Source: Scolanthus callimorphus (taxonomy: Eukaryota > Cnidaria > Anthozoa > Actiniaria > Edwardsiidae). Taken from it: a stretch of 64,000 nucleotides of DNA. The notes beneath the pieces are model-generated. The model was not told the DNA's origin, made no database searches, and saw only the letters and a program-made list of their open reading frames with translations. Both the position numbers and the translations under genes were made by a program. Shown piece by piece: positions 49,209 to 62,759 of this stretch. How positions within the stretch are numbered: the first letter of the stretch is position 1; every line of letters starts with the position of its first letter. Where the stretch lies: positions 25,717,280 to 25,781,279 of the forward strand of contig CM066924.1 in the NCBI GenBank assembly GCA_033964015.1. Direction: 5' to 3'.

Positions 49209-50090
49209 ATCATTATTGTTTCGGATTTGAACGGCGCGACTCTGGCACGACGTTCTGCGTCAAACCGTAGGTTTGTAGAAGCACAGCTTTTTTGTACTTA
49301 CCTTTCATAACAATCGGGGCAAATAGCATAGATTTAAGTTAAGTGCGTGTTATGGGGACATACAGAGAAATAAATTTCTAGAAAACACAGTGCGACGATT
49401 TATGAACATCCAGTGGTGTACTAGGGCACACGCTGCACGATTATGTGCGGTGAGGACTGGGTGCGACTCCCAGCTGGGTTATAAATTGTGGCTGTGAAGG
49501 ATATCTGCTGGCGAGCTGCTATAAAACATTTATCGGCATATATCGGTAATACATGTATATATATATATATAGTATATAGCGAGTTGTAGCGTGGTATTTA
49601 AAAGAGACGATAAGAGATATATGTACTAGGCGTCTTAACACTATTTCGACGTGGATTTAAAGGGTTTATGTCATGATTTTAGGGTTCAGTTAGTTTAAAT
49701 ACAGTCAAATTCATAAGAAATGAGCAAAAAACCGTCTATCTTTTTCAAACAACATTCTACTGCCAGATAAACAAGAAATTGAAGTATTTTTTGTGGTTAT
49801 CGAGCAGATTGGAATTGGATTACGATGTCGATATACTTTTGATTTCTTACCGGGCTGAACAGTTTTCAAACTAAGAAATCTGATAGCATGTGTATACAAT
49901 CTTACGTAAGAGTGTCTATATACACGTATAAAGTGCAAATTAATAGTGAGTATTTAATATATTTCTCAAACCTTTATAGAATTACGAGTAGAATTACTCT
50001 GGAATTTTAGATCCAGTAAAGTTAAGGTAAAGAAGCCGTCAATATACAATCTGTGTTCCTCATCAGAACTAAAATTAGAGCCATCTAAAT
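49209..50090. other. No recognised gene
   Basis: AT-rich sequence. A stretch at about 49,410-49,480 has tRNA-like boxes (GTGCGACTCCCAGC) but does not fold into a tRNA by eye. A TA-dinucleotide run lies near 49,555. Confidence 0.4.
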
Positions 50091-50270
50091 CAGAACTAAG
50101 AAAACACTTGGTGACCGATCGTTCCAAGTAGCGGCACCCGAACTCTGGAACAAACTTCCAGCTGCCATAACAGCAATCTCTAGTTACGAATAGTTTAAAG
50201 GAACAATAATAAAGACTTATCTTTTAAAAAGGCATACGTTTGTTATAACTAGAACTATTCCATTGTATTC
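50090..50270 (+). pseudogene. C-terminal fragment of a LINE ORF2
   Basis: DRSFQVAAPELWNKLPAAIT followed after a stop by FKGTIIKTYLLKR matches the conserved C-terminal block (SFxxxAPxLWNxLP) of CR1/Jockey-type LINE proteins. The AT-rich, ATT-repeat-rich sequence that follows fits a LINE 3' end. Confidence 0.65.
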
Positions 50271-51330
50271 TTAGCATTTTATAGTAATAGTTATTTTAAT
50301 AGTTCCATTTGATTCCTTTTTTAGATTTTTACATTAGTATCTTATAATTACATAACATTTCGAATTTTTAGGCATAAATTGTATAATATTATTAGATTTT
50401 ATGGCATTATGTATGTTGTTTTATATTTATGTGAATCGTTGTTAGGCGCATTTGATCATATTCAATAATAATAATAATAATAATAATTTAATACTTATTA
50501 GGCGCCAAATTATAAATATTTTAATATCATTTTTGTAAATAGCTTGAATTTTATAGTTTTATCAATAAAGTTTATTATTATTATTAGAAAAAAATATATA
50601 TATTATTATTATTATTAATATTAGTGATTTATATTTTGATTGGCAGCGCAGAACCGCCAAACGAAATCGGAATCTTGACTTTGGATCATCGCGATACTAC
50701 GAAACCGGCAGTAATATACTTTGAAAATAATTAAATATAATAACACCACAAGAGAAATTTTGAAATCTTGACTCCACCAATATTTCAACTGTACAAGACA
50801 GCCTTCATCAGGGTGAATGGCTGATAACGCGTTACTTTTGCCATCTGAAAAATCAGATTACTCATTTCTTATAAATAATGAACAAATTTAACATTTTGCG
50901 CTCCCGTTTGAACATTTGAATACAAACCCCAGCAGGTTTTCCCGACAACTCATCCGCTACGAAAAGTCCTTTATCCGCAAACCAGTACTACCAGAGGACA
51001 TGACACACTATTTTCAGCTTGTGGAATGCGTCAAATAAAAGAAACGAAATTCCAACCACTGCCGCAAGTCTGTTACTGTAAGTTGAATAAATCAAGTGGG
51101 ATTTTTTTTTCATTTGAGCATGTTTTACATACATGAATATATTTTATATTCAGTTTTTGTGAAGATCTCAGATCGGATTTACACAAGAAATAATGCTTTA
51201 CCCCTAACATAAACGTTTTTAGTATTTGCGCGTTTTTCGAAAATTCGACATTCCTGCTTTTTATACAATGGTATGACTAGTTTTACGGGAAAACTACAAT
51301 GTAGGTGGTCTGCGTCGGCGGAGACGTGAA

Positions 51331-51532
51331 CATGAACAACAACAACCAAAGGTTGAGATTTATGTTAAACGCCGTGGAAAATGGTGTTTTGCTGACGTTT
51401 CGAGCGTTAGCCCTTCGTCGGAGAAAAGAGAGGCTTTGCTCCGACGAAGGGCTAACGCTCGAAACGTCAGCAAAACACCATTTTTCCACGGCGTTTAACA
51501 TAAATCTCAACCTTTGGTTGTTGTTGTTCATG
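51331..51532. mobile_element. 202-bp hairpin MITE
   Basis: The arms CATGAACAACAACAACCAAA and the inverse pair over about 90 bp with a roughly 20-bp loop. The inner arms contain CGCTCGAAACGTCAGC, a motif I recall as very widespread in invertebrate MITEs. Confidence 0.9.
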
Positions 51533-51557
51533 CTTTTTATACAAATTTGGAATATGG

Positions 51558-53680
51558 ATAGGAACGCCTGACACTTCAGGCTGAATTTTAGTCGAGTTCC
51601 CCAAATATTGAAACCACTGTAATTCGGTCAATAATGATTTGATAAAGTCTATACTTATGTATGTTGTCAAACTTTTCATGCTCTTTCTTATGACATAAGT
51701 TTCGCTTTTATACTTATAAAATTGAAGGACTTGATTTTGCGGCCCAAAAAGCCCGAAAAAATGCTGAATTTAAAAAATGAATAAAATGAAAAATAGCTCA
51801 TGTCAAACTGTTGTGGAAGTAAGACACTATTTCTTGTAAAAATTTGAAATAACTAAGTTCAAATTTGTATAAGTTATAGCTCTGTGAATATTTTTATATG
51901 GAGTTTCGTTAATGAGATCTGATCAGGTCTGCTAGGACTCTCACTCATTGTCTGTTATGAAAATGTTCAGACAGCTATAACTTTATCAAATCTTAACTAA
52001 ATCATATCAGATTTACACGAGAAATAATGCTTTACATGCACGACAGTTTATCCTAATTTTTTTAATGTTTTCGCTTTTTCGAAAATTCAGCATTTTCCGG
52101 CTTTTTGGCCAAAAAGTCAAATCTCTTAATTTATAAGTATCAAAACTAATCTTACATATTGAAAAGAGCGTCAAAAGCTTGACAAAATATGTAAAAAGAG
52201 TCTTGATCAGATGGTTATCGACCGAATTACAGTGATTTGAAATATTTGGGGAACTCGACTGAAATTGAGCCACAAGTGTCAGGCACTCCTGTCTAAATGA
52301 AATGTTTATTATTTTTTCCGAATTCATGATCAATTGGAACATGGTTCTAAAAAAATCCAATAACCAAATATTCTTTTGTGCCACGTTTAAGGCGTGAAAA
52401 TGGTTGCATTCTGGTGTAAATCGGATCAATACTGCCGAGATACAAGTTGAAAAACATTACAGAAACGCATAGACTTCAAGACATTTTGATAGGAACGCCT
52501 GACACTTCAGGCTGAATTTTAGTCGAGTTCCCCAAATATTGAAACCACTGTAATTCGGTCAATAATGATTTGATAAAGTCTATACTTATGTATGTTGTCA
52601 AACTTTTCATGCTCCTTCTTATGATATAAGTTTCGCTTTTTATACTTATAAAATTGAAGGACTTGATTTTGCGGCCCAAAAAGCCGAAAAATGCTGAATT
52701 TAAAAAATGAATAAAATGAAAAATAGTTCATGTCAAACTGTTGTGGAAGTAAGACACTATTTCTTGTGAAAATTTGAAATAACTTAGTTCAAATTTGTAT
52801 AAGTTATAGCTCTGTGAATATTTTTTTATATGGAGTCTTCGTTAATGAGATCTGATCAGGTCTGCTAGGACTCTCACTCATTGTCTGTTATAAAAATGTT
52901 CAGACAGCTATAACTTTATCAAATCTTAACTAAATCATATCAGATTTACACAAGAAATAATGCTTTACATGCACGACAGTTTATCCTAATTTTTTTAATG
53001 TTTGCGCTTTTTCGAAAATTCAGCATTTTCGGCTTTTTGGCCAAAAAGTCAAATCTCTTAATTTTATAAGTATCAAAACTAATCTACATAATTGAAAAGA
53101 GCGTCAAAAGCTTGACAAAATATGTAAAAAGAGTCTTGATCAGATGGTTATCGACCGAATTACAGTGATTTGAAATATTGGGGAACTCGACTGAAATTGA
53201 GCCACAAGTGTCAGGCACTCCTGTCTAAATGAAATGTTATTATTTTTTCCGAATTCATGATCAATTGGAACATGGTTCTAAAAAAATCCAATAACCAAAT
53301 ATTCTTTTGTGCCACGTTTAAGGCGTGAAAACGGTTGCATTCTGGTGTAAATCGGATCAATACTGCCGAGATACAAGTTGAAAAACATTACAGAAACGCA
53401 TAGACTTCAAGACATTTTGATAGGAACGCCTGACACTTCAGGCTGAATTTTAGTCGAGTTCCCCAAATATTGAAACCACTGTAATTCGGTCAATAATGAT
53501 TTGATAAAGTCTATACTTATGTATGTTGTCAAACTTTTCATGCTCTTTCTTATGATATAAGTTTCGCTTTTATACTTATAAAATTGAAGGACTTGATTTT
53601 GCGGCCCAAAAAGCCGAAAATGCTGAATTTTAAAAAATGAATAAAATGAAAAATAGTTCATGTCAAACTGTTGTGGAAGT
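51558..53680. repeat. 931-bp unit in 2.3 tandem copies, each with internal inverted arms
   Basis: ATAGGAACGCCTGACACTTC starts copies at 51,558, 52,489 and 53,420; the last is truncated at about 53,680. Within a unit, the first 150 bp (ACTGTAATTCGGTCAATAAT) is roughly inverted about 650 bp later (GACCGAATTACAGTGATTTG). The junction between copies is therefore the meeting point of two elements. Confidence 0.9.
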
Positions 53681-54317
53681 ATATGGGGTGCCAAATGTAA
53701 AAATATTTATATGTAAGTATTTTCATTATATGCATACATTTCCTTTATATGTCGCAAATGCCTTAGGTAATAAAAATTGTTTTAGAGATATAAGCAATAC
53801 GGTGTAAAATGGTTTTTTGGCATATAACCAAATTAACGAATGCGGTTGTTTGCTAAATAACCAATTCTCTGATATGACTTATCCGCAATGGTTTTATGGT
53901 GGTTTTATCGTGGAATCGAGGCTGGCAGTACTGAAACGAGGCTGTATAAGAATCCAAGATGGCGAACAACATGGAAGAAGATAAGGTATTGACTTTATCT
54001 ATTTTATTTGGTTCTCACGAATTCGACATATTCTATGTTTTAGTCCCATACTTGAAGGATGTTTTGGCTGTTTTTTTTGTGTGCTTTTAAATAAAAGTAA
54101 ATCGACTTTTCAATAGAAATAGACGCTGCTACTTTCGACGGTGCGGATCTCACAGATGAAAAAAGAAATCGCTGCAGTTCTTAGTTTGCTGTACCCATCC
54201 ACAACGCTTTTATGTTTGGTCTCGAATGGCCAAAACGGGCGAGAATAGGAGAAACATGAAGTGGAGTTTATCGAAGCTTGCGGTAACGTACAGGTACAGC
54301 AAGCTGGGCCCCTCATA

Positions 54318-55645
54318 GCCTGCGTTGACAGCCGAACTAAACCTGGGTTGAGTTGAACTAACCCAGGTTTATGCACCAGTCAATTGTAACCACCACCCCC
54401 CTAACCTCGGGAGAGGGTGGGGGCAACGTGGGGCATTTATACGTATCGGTCAGGTTTTGGTCCCGACTACATGGGGGATATTCTTGCCATGGACCCCCTA
54501 CCCCTGAGTGTGGGGGATTAGTTGGGGATTGAACATGTTCCCAATTTCTCTCTTCACTTTGGAAATAAATATCCACCTGTAGCATGATTGCTGACCACAT
54601 ACACGCCAAACGATTGATGTGATTTCCGAGGAAATTTTAGGTCAATGCATTTATAGGTGGGTGCATTTTCCGCCAAATTATAAATTCAAAAAATCTACAA
54701 CGTACAAACTCACGTTCAGCCAGGTTCAGCCTCACAAACTCAGGTTCAGCCTTGCAAACAAACATAAACAAGCCATATTTTTACAGAGGTTCGTAAAAAT
54801 CTTGCCCTCTGGCCCCAACAAATAGAAATATCTATCACTTCGGTCCCTTTTGACGAATTGCCCTGAAACTTGGGATTAAATTGCTTATTGCCGCTATGCG
54901 CTCTTCGAATGGAAGGTTTAGATTTAGATTTTAGCTACAATAGCTTATTAGTTAAAGATATTAGAATTATATTTACGTTTTTATAAAACCGTTTTATTTT
55001 TGACGTGCCATTGTCGGACTTCAACTTTTATTGCTCAAAATTCGTTTTCTGACTAATGGTCAATGTGATCTTTTCCGTGGTATGGATAGATTTTAACTTG
55101 GACACCTTTATCAAAAGTTGAAGATTTCGTGACGTCGCGATGCGCCCACCTAAATAGGCCGCTTTCATAATTTCTCGAACGTGTTCTCCGCAGTGTATAC
55201 TCACAAAAAAAAATATATGATGCAGTGGCCGACTAGAACAATGTCTGATCAAAAACCCCTAATGTCCGGCCAACTTTCCAGTAGAGACAACTAGGAAAAA
55301 GATTGAAGGGTCATATTCTGATCAAGTAAGTTAAAACTTATTTCCAGCACATTAGGTGTGTTACTTTAACATTAACAACATTCCCCAGCAAAAATGGTTC
55401 TGCAGAGGATTCAGGGACAAGAAACACTTTTATTCAGGTGAAAGGACTCAATATATTGGCAGAGTAGCCTCGAATCACTTCAATACTTGCCCACAGGGTG
55501 GAGGAATTTCCAACACATTTCGCCTCAGAGGTGGGGACAAAAATCTAGTATTGCTCAGCTAGGAATCCATGTCCCCACCCTTCCCCGAGGTTGGGGGGTG
55601 GTGGTTACAATTGACTGGTGCATTAGTTCGGCTGTCAACGCATGA
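54318..55645. mobile_element. 1.33-kb inverted-repeat element
   Basis: GCGTTGACAGCCGAACTAA and TGCACCAGTCAATTGTAACC (left) are mirrored near 55,590-55,645. The left arm alone contains a 31-bp palindromic insertion with ACCTGGGTT/AACCCAGGT. No transposase ORF is evident. Confidence 0.8.
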
Positions 55646-57179
55646 TAGGCCCCTCACAGGAAAAAATATTAAGATTCAAGTGATTACACGGCGCCAGTTA
55701 CAGCTCCAGGGACACCCAACGATCATTTTCGTATAAATGTCTGTACATGGATAGCGCTACGCGCGAGAGCTGAAATTTTCGCTTCAGAATTAAAAGCTTA
55801 AAATTTTCGTATAGAGCGGTTTTCATATGACTGTAGTAAACCAATCGCAAAGTAATTACACGAATTCTGAACAAAACCTATAGGAGTAGTTACAGTCACC
55901 TGAAATCCGCTCTATAGATCAGATAGATTATAATTATAACAGATTACTTTAGACGCAGAACAAATCCTTTTCTTCTCATTTGAACATATGGTCCACATTG
56001 AATAAATTCACAGCCATTCTTGTCAAGCCATAGGCTACGGGAAAAAGTTTTAAAAATAGTTAAATCGCTAAATTATTGTGATCAGATTCTCGGTTTTGAG
56101 GGGACGGGGACAATTTGGGTAGATTTTAGTAGAATGGGAGTGAGTGTACATATTTTTTGAGTGACCAGTGGCTTGAAGTTCAGACCCAAATTGCCCCCTC
56201 GAAACTGAGAATGCAATCACAATATACACATGTGGTTGTTGTGAATGACACACCAGTCATAAAATAGCTATTCTTTATTTTGTTTCTTTAAATATTTAAG
56301 ACATTTTTCAAACAATTCAGCTATTTTTCAAACTTTTTCAAGCTTTTATGGGGTGTCGACCATTTTAGGGAGCTTCTTGCAGAGCAGAAGCATCTCTAAT
56401 TTACAATGCTCATCTGAAGAGAACAAATAATCTGTTATTAGGTATGCCTTAAAGAATAACTCTGTTTTATTATCATACAGGAACAAATGATGGACAAAGT
56501 CTCCTCAACCCCAGCAGTATTGGTTTAAACATAGAGGCTCGTACAGCCAATCAACTCAACTTAGTTGGGAAGCAGAAAGAAATCAAAAGCTTGGTTTATA
56601 TACAAGTCCTATGTCTAAAAAGGCCAAGGAAGACAGGACAATATTTCAAGCAGACTCAATAAACCACTGTCTTAGTTCCTTGGAAACTTGTGGTGTCGCA
56701 GTGAACTAAGAGGAGTTCGAATGGATGTGACCTATGAAGGATAATTAGGCCTAGGGCAATCGTCAAATTACAGTCGCATTTAATGCATTTATAACAATAT
56801 ATTTTTTGGAAGTGTAATGAGTCGACATCTTAATTAATACCTTAAATGGACACAACTTGAGTTCGACGTACGGTATGCCCTAGGCCTAAAAATATTAAAT
56901 TTCAAACGCTGAATTTGATACAAAAACGATACATGGTATGACAGAACTAACAAGCAAGCCTTGTAATTTACTTGGTTTTCATGATAACGTTGCTGCTAAA
57001 CACAGATTTTTTTGCAAATCTAACTTTGAAAAAATTGGCGAGCTACTTGACGTAGTAAATTTTAACGTAAGACCTAAAGAAGACATACGGAGTACATTCC
57101 GAAGGAAATTAGCATAACTCTATTATTTTGAAACAATAATGTCACGTCATCTACGTGACCACCGGAAAAACGACAAGCG
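55646..57179. other. No recognised feature
   Basis: AT-rich sequence without convincing ORFs or repeats. A short stretch near 55,845-55,915 resembles 28,610-28,690 (CAATCGCAAAGTAATTACAC) and may be a shared dispersed repeat. Confidence 0.45.
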
Positions 57180-57379
57180 ATGTTTGACTGGAATATGAAT
57201 GAGTTATTTCGAAATTTATGGGAGAATGCGAGAACCCTAGAAGAAGGTCTATGTCGAAATGTTCATTTAGGGCTGAGGCTTAGGGGGGACAAACAAAATA
57301 AAAACATCAATTCCAAATTTAATATATCGAAATTGATCATGGGTCTATATGCTAAAGGAGTAACCACTGGTGATTATTT
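57180..57379 (+). CDS. Possible first exon cut by a MITE
   Basis: The ATG at 57,180 opens MFDWNMNELFRNLWENARTL and stays open for about 66 codons until the MITE begins at 57,379. Upstream are TACGTGACC and ACCGGAA, which resemble CRE/ETS promoter elements. The protein is not recognised and may be chance. No splice donor was identified before the MITE. Confidence 0.25.
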
Positions 57380-57922
57380 CAATAGCGCTGCGCACAGATT
57401 ATAAAATCAGATCACGAAGACTCAGCAACAAACAATTGACCGCTCCCGCTTCATTGTTCTACTCCCTAGTTACTGTTGCTACGTCGGACAAGCCAAAATG
57501 TTACTTTGGCATAGAGCATGAAAAATTACACCGATTGCAGGAAAGTGTTAGAAGTTTGCTCATAGTATATGGGGTTTATATTTTCGTCACGAAAAGCTGA
57601 AGAATTCATTCAAAATCTTCAAATTTCAAGTTTGTTGCTCGGACATTTAGAAATGAAAAGTGAAAACTGCCCATTGTTTGGTAATTAATTAAAGCAAAGA
57701 CGGGATCGATCTATTGCTCTGAAATCCCATTCAGAAGGATCGCGCTCGTAATATGAGCCAGGATAGGAGTACATACAAGCTCTGCTATAATAAGTGGAAG
57801 TACCAGTTTACCAATTCATTTTGTATCATTCTTTAGAGAGAAAACTAAGAAAATGGGAGAAAAGTATATTTGTTTGTCTGAATTTTAATTAGTGTGACGT
57901 AATCTGTGCGCAGCGCTATTGA
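57379..57922. mobile_element. 544-bp MITE with perfect 23-bp ends
   Basis: The termini begin TCAATAGCGCTGCGCACAGA and are exactly mirrored at the right end. No coding capacity. Confidence 0.88.
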
Positions 57923-58083
57923 TTGACGCTAGCGTATCTCTGATCCTTGAACCGCCTCCTCTTTGTTGTGTACATAGGACTGGGGGATAAAAAACTACAG
58001 CCCAAGGACTCACTAACTAATACCTCGTCCACGCAACCAGAAAACCAGAGGGCAACAACAAGCGTAATAAATAGATGCTAAGG

Positions 58084-59047
58084 TGTGGACCATTAGAAAT
58101 TGGGGAGAGGGGTGGCAATTCCCCCAAAAAATTCGTGCAAGGCCAATCCTCCCCCCCCCCCCCCCCAAAAAAAAAAAAATTATGAGAGATTCAATAGAAA
58201 AAATAAATCCTACAAATACATGGCTTGGGCTATCGTTAAAAAGATGTCTGAAGTAGTTATTCCAGCAACTTCTCTATCATGCATTTTTCAATCTTTTCTA
58301 CTTCACTTCACTCAATACTTAGTAAAATTTCGGCGCGCGAGGCTGTGAGAAATCGCGCAACGAAGACACAACCCTCGCGCCATTTACAAGAACAAGTGTA
58401 TTTTGCCGTGCAGTGATAGGCCTGGCAGGCAGTCACTATATTCCAAAGAAGACCACTTAGGTAAGCGTGAATTCGACGTTACAAGCATACAAATTCGTCA
58501 TTTGGACCGCTTCACGCAAATGAATCGTTATTTGCGGCGTGCATAAATGATAAAACCTACAGGCTTTGTTTACTATACACAAAAACGGAATGTTGATCTA
58601 CCCTTCAGTTTGAGGCTTGATGAAATGCGTTTATCAAAATGCGCAACGAAAGAAAAATACGATACCCTCTATCTGAGAATGTCTTCTACTAGGAGAGAAA
58701 ACGTTCAACAGCTTCATATCTTTTTTAACTCAACCAATGTAAATATAGCATAAGAAAATTTGTTGTACATATACATTCAGGAATAGGATTTGGCCTGTAG
58801 AAAACGCACGGGAAAAAGGTCTTGCTCGATGCGCAGTTCTACCCTCTACCCCTCGTGGGTTTACCCTTTCCCACTGTCTATACTTCTCACTCTGACAAGT
58901 TTCGGTATGTACGTATAACGTGTATTACAAGATATTTTGTGCGTGTGTCTACGAAAAAAAAAAAATCTTGCACAACCTGATCCCCGAAAAAAAATCATAC
59001 GCAAAAAAATTGCCAACCCACTCCCCCAATGTCCAATGGTCCACCCC
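58084..59047. mobile_element. 964-bp inverted-repeat element
   Basis: GTGTGGACCATTAGAAATTG (left) and CCAATGTCCAATGGTCCACC (right) are inverted, followed inward by G-rich/C-rich and GGCAATT segments. It is related in style to the element at 43,179-43,910. Confidence 0.75.
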
Positions 59048-60894
59048 TGCAGATGACTAGAAAACGTGTCTTAACAACGACAACTCAGTAGTAATTAGAC
59101 GCTGAGAAAAAGGTTCTAAGCAACAACCATCGTCGAAAACGCGACTTAGTAAAAACAAGTGTAGTAGATAGACGCTGAGAAAACGCGACTTAGCAACTCA
59201 CTAACTAATACCTCGTCCACGCCGCCAGAAAACCAGAGGGCAACAACAAGCGTAATAAATAGACGCTAAGATAATGCGGGTTAGCAACGACAAGCGTAGT
59301 AGATATATAGATGATAAGAAAACGCGACTTAGTAACAACAAGTGTAGTAGTAGATAGACTCTAAGAAAACGTTACTTAGCAACAGAAAGCATAGAAGATA
59401 GACGCTGAGAAAACGCGACTTAGCAAGGACAAGTGTAGAGAGACGCTGAGAAAACGTGACTGATCAACAAGTGTAGTAGATAGACGCTGAGAAAACGCGA
59501 CTGATCAAGAAGGGTAGTAGATAGACGCGGAGAAAACGTGCCTCCTTGCGACAACAAGCGTAGTAGATAGACTCGACTGTAAGAAAACGCCACTTTATAG
59601 CAACAACAAGCGTAGAAGATAGACGCTGAGAAAACGCAACTTAGTGTGAGATGTTCAAAAAGACAATAATTTTTGATAGTTGTTAACTAGATTATTCCTT
59701 ATTTGGACCGCTTCACGCAAATGAATCGTTATTTGCGGCGTGCATAAATGATAAAACCTACAGGCTTTGTTTACTATACACAAAAACGGAATGTTGATCT
59801 ACCCTTCAGTTTGAGGCTTGATGAAATGCGTTTATCAAAATGCGCAACGAAAGAAAAATACGATACCCTCTATCTGAGAATGTCTTCTACTAGGAGAAAA
59901 CGTTCAACAGCTTCATATCTTTTTTAACTCAACCAATGTAAATATAGCATAAGAAAATTTGTTGTACATATACATTCAGGAATAGGATTTGGCCTGTAGA
60001 AAACGCCACGGGGAAAAGGTCTTGCTCGATGCGCAGTTCTACCCTCTACCCCTCGTGGGTTTACCCTTTCCCACTGTCTATACTTCTCACTCTGACAAGT
60101 TTCGGTATGTACGTATAACGTGTATTACAAGATATTTTGTGCGTGTGTCTACGAAAAAAAAATAAAAAATCTTGCACAACCTGATCCCCGAAAAAAAATC
60201 ATACGCAAAAAATTGCCACCCCACTCCCCCAATGTCTAATGGTCCACCCCTGCAGATGATTAGAAAACGTGTCTTAACAACGACAAGCTCAGTAGTTAGA
60301 CGCTGAGAAAAAGTTTCTTAGCAACAACCATCGTCGAAAACGCGACTTAGTAAAAACAAGTGTAGTAGATAGACGCTGAGAAAACGCGACTTAGCAACTC
60401 ACTAACTAATACCTCGTCCACGCCGCCAGAAAACCAGAGGGCAACAACAAGCGTAATAAATAGACGCTAAGATAATGCGGGTTAGCAACGACAAGCGTAG
60501 TAGATAGATGATAAGAAAACGCGACTTAGTAACAACAAGTGTAGTAGTAGATAGACTCTAAGAAAACGTTACTTAGCAACAGAAAGCATAGAAGATAGAC
60601 GCTGAGAAAACGCGACTTAGCAAGGACAAGTGTAGAGAGACGCTGAGAAAACGCGACTGATCAACAAGTGTAGTAGATAGACGCTGAGAAAACGCGACTG
60701 ATCAAGAAGGGTAGTAGATAGACGCGGAGAAAACGTGCCGTCTTGCAACAACAAGCGTAGTAGATAGACTCGACTGTAAGAAAACGCCACTTTATAGCAA
60801 CAACAAGCGTAGAAGATAGACGCTGAGAAAACGCAACTTAGTGTGAGATGTTCAAAAAGAAATTTTTGATAGTTGTTAACTAGATTATTCCTTA
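58501..60894. repeat. 1.2-kb tandem duplication rich in a roughly 40-bp minisatellite
   Basis: Positions 58,501-59,701 are repeated at 59,702-60,894 at very high identity (a few indels). The second half of each copy is an irregular array of units such as GTAGTAGATAGACGCTGAGA followed by AAACGCGACTTAGCAACAAC. Confidence 0.95.
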
Positions 60895-61300
60895 TTTTTC
60901 ACGTTAGCTTAGAGAGCGTTTCATGATATCAAGTGCAAAATCGTTTTTTAGTTACCGCAGCACATATAAAGGCATTTATTGCATGACATGATTTCCTGGA
61001 TTGCATGTGTAATCTGATTGCATTGCACTTCTTTGACTTTGTTGTACAGGAGTTCGTATTAATTTTCCGATATTGTATTGATCCAATTCGTTACTTTGCT
61101 GCATAAAAGGAGCCCAATCCTAGTATTTTCAGCATGTTCTGGAAATCAAGGAAGTGTACAATAACTAAGACGACGAGAAATTTTACGGCAGAAGGAGGGT
61201 ACATGTTGTCGTTCCCGTTTATTAACCAGTTGTAAACTGTGTAGTGTGATTTTTTATATTTGCCTAAGAAATCCGTGCTCCTACTTGACAGCCCATCTCA
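60895..61300. other. No gene; possible LTR sequence
   Basis: AT-rich. It ends ATCCTGTTACACTTGGTGCC followed by AGAAATGG, which looks like an LTR end followed by a primer-binding site. I could not find a partner LTR. Confidence 0.4.
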
Positions 61301-62520
61301 TCCTGTTACACTTGGTGCCAGAAATGGAATCCAAGTGTAAAATCCAAGTGTAAAATTCTGTGGAAATTAACAAGCGTGAAAAATGTCGCTTGAGGATCAA
61401 GATGCCGCTCTGAACGCCAAACTGACTAAGATGGAGACGCTGCTATAGCAGAGTGCCACCCAACCAGACATCAGCCAGGCATCCACCAGTAGCAGTATCA
61501 CATTACCAGCCATCTGTGTGTCAGTGCCAAGGAGAGGAGGTTTGGGAAGTATGAAGCAGAGAGGGCAGTGCGGGGACAGACCGACGCGAGGCAGTTGACT
61601 TCCTTTCCTCCCAACTGGACCAATGAAGAGCTCAAGACACGCCCCAGTTCCCAATAGAGTCTTTCAGATCCTGCGCGAAGTCTTCAGCGAGAAGCTGACT
61701 CCATCCAAGCCATGTAAACGTTTTTCGCAAGGCGGCAGATGGACGTGGAAACCGTACAGGACACTCCCTGGTGGTGCTCCTAGACAGAGTGCTCATAGCC
61801 AGAGTAGAACGGCTGAGCGGAGAACCTGTGGTGGAGAAGGAGAAGCTCCTTAAAGAACAGTTCACTGGAAACTTAAGGGAGCCGCTGCTGTGACGCGACA
61901 TCAAACGCTCTGGCCGCGAACGCCAGGTCACCACCTTCCAAAATGTACGACTAGTGACACAGGCATATGAAGGAGGAACCATCTAAAAGACGGTCAGCAC
62001 CAGTCCGAGAGGCAGCCATAGACGAGGAGGAGGTGTGCACTGAGGTGACTGGGAGGAGGAACAATCAAAAGGTGCTCTCTGGCCGGGACAGAGAGAACTT
62101 GCAGAAGAGATGCAGAGGCAGCAGAAGGTGCTGATGACCCACATCGAGCAGCAGAAAGGGTGTTTAATCGGCAGCACGAAACTCTCAATCAACTGCTGGC
62201 AACAGGACCACGCCCAAGTGGTTGTGGGGAGGATGGCCACTTCGTCCATGATTGTGCAAAGTCTCCACCAGGTCTCCAATAGTCAAGGGGACAGGAGGGT
62301 GGCTCCAAAGAGGTCAGCAAACGAAACACTCCATCACAGTGAGCCGGCGACAGTCCTTAAAGATACAGCGTCCATTTTCAACAAAAGGAGGAGACGAACA
62401 TACTGGCGAAGAAGATCCCAAAGTCGGCAGAGCTGTAGCAGCCGGGAAAGAAAGCGGGTATTGTGCCGGACCTAAACCAAAAACCCAGAAAGCAGAGGCT
62501 AGTCGAAGTTGTGATAGGGT
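61301..62520 (+). pseudogene. Gag remnant of an LTR retrotransposon
   Basis: The reading frame starts MSLEDQDAALNAKLTKMETL after the putative primer-binding site and is soon broken by stops. Near 62,215 the frame reads CGEDGHFVHDC, a CX4HX4C zinc-knuckle core missing its first cysteine. The order (primer site, Gag, knuckle) fits an LTR element. Confidence 0.55.
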
Positions 62521-62759
62521 CAGATAAATTATGCTCGAAGATTCGAGTATTAAGAGCTTTTGATCGTTGCTCCAAAAACATAGCATTATGCTCAAAATTG
62601 TGCTCGAAAAAAATTATAGTTCTGGTAGATATTCTGACCATTTCCGCTTCTTCTCAGGAATGAGTCTACGCAGACAATCGTTTAAGTACGATTAAATCTT
62701 CGCATGACCCATTTTCTTGTATCTTGTTCTTGTATCACGTTACTTTCCAAGTTATTACG

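Noticed and set aside
48910..49480. tRNA or tRNA-derived SINE
   Set aside because: A-box and B-box-like strings are present but too far apart and do not form a cloverleaf by eye.
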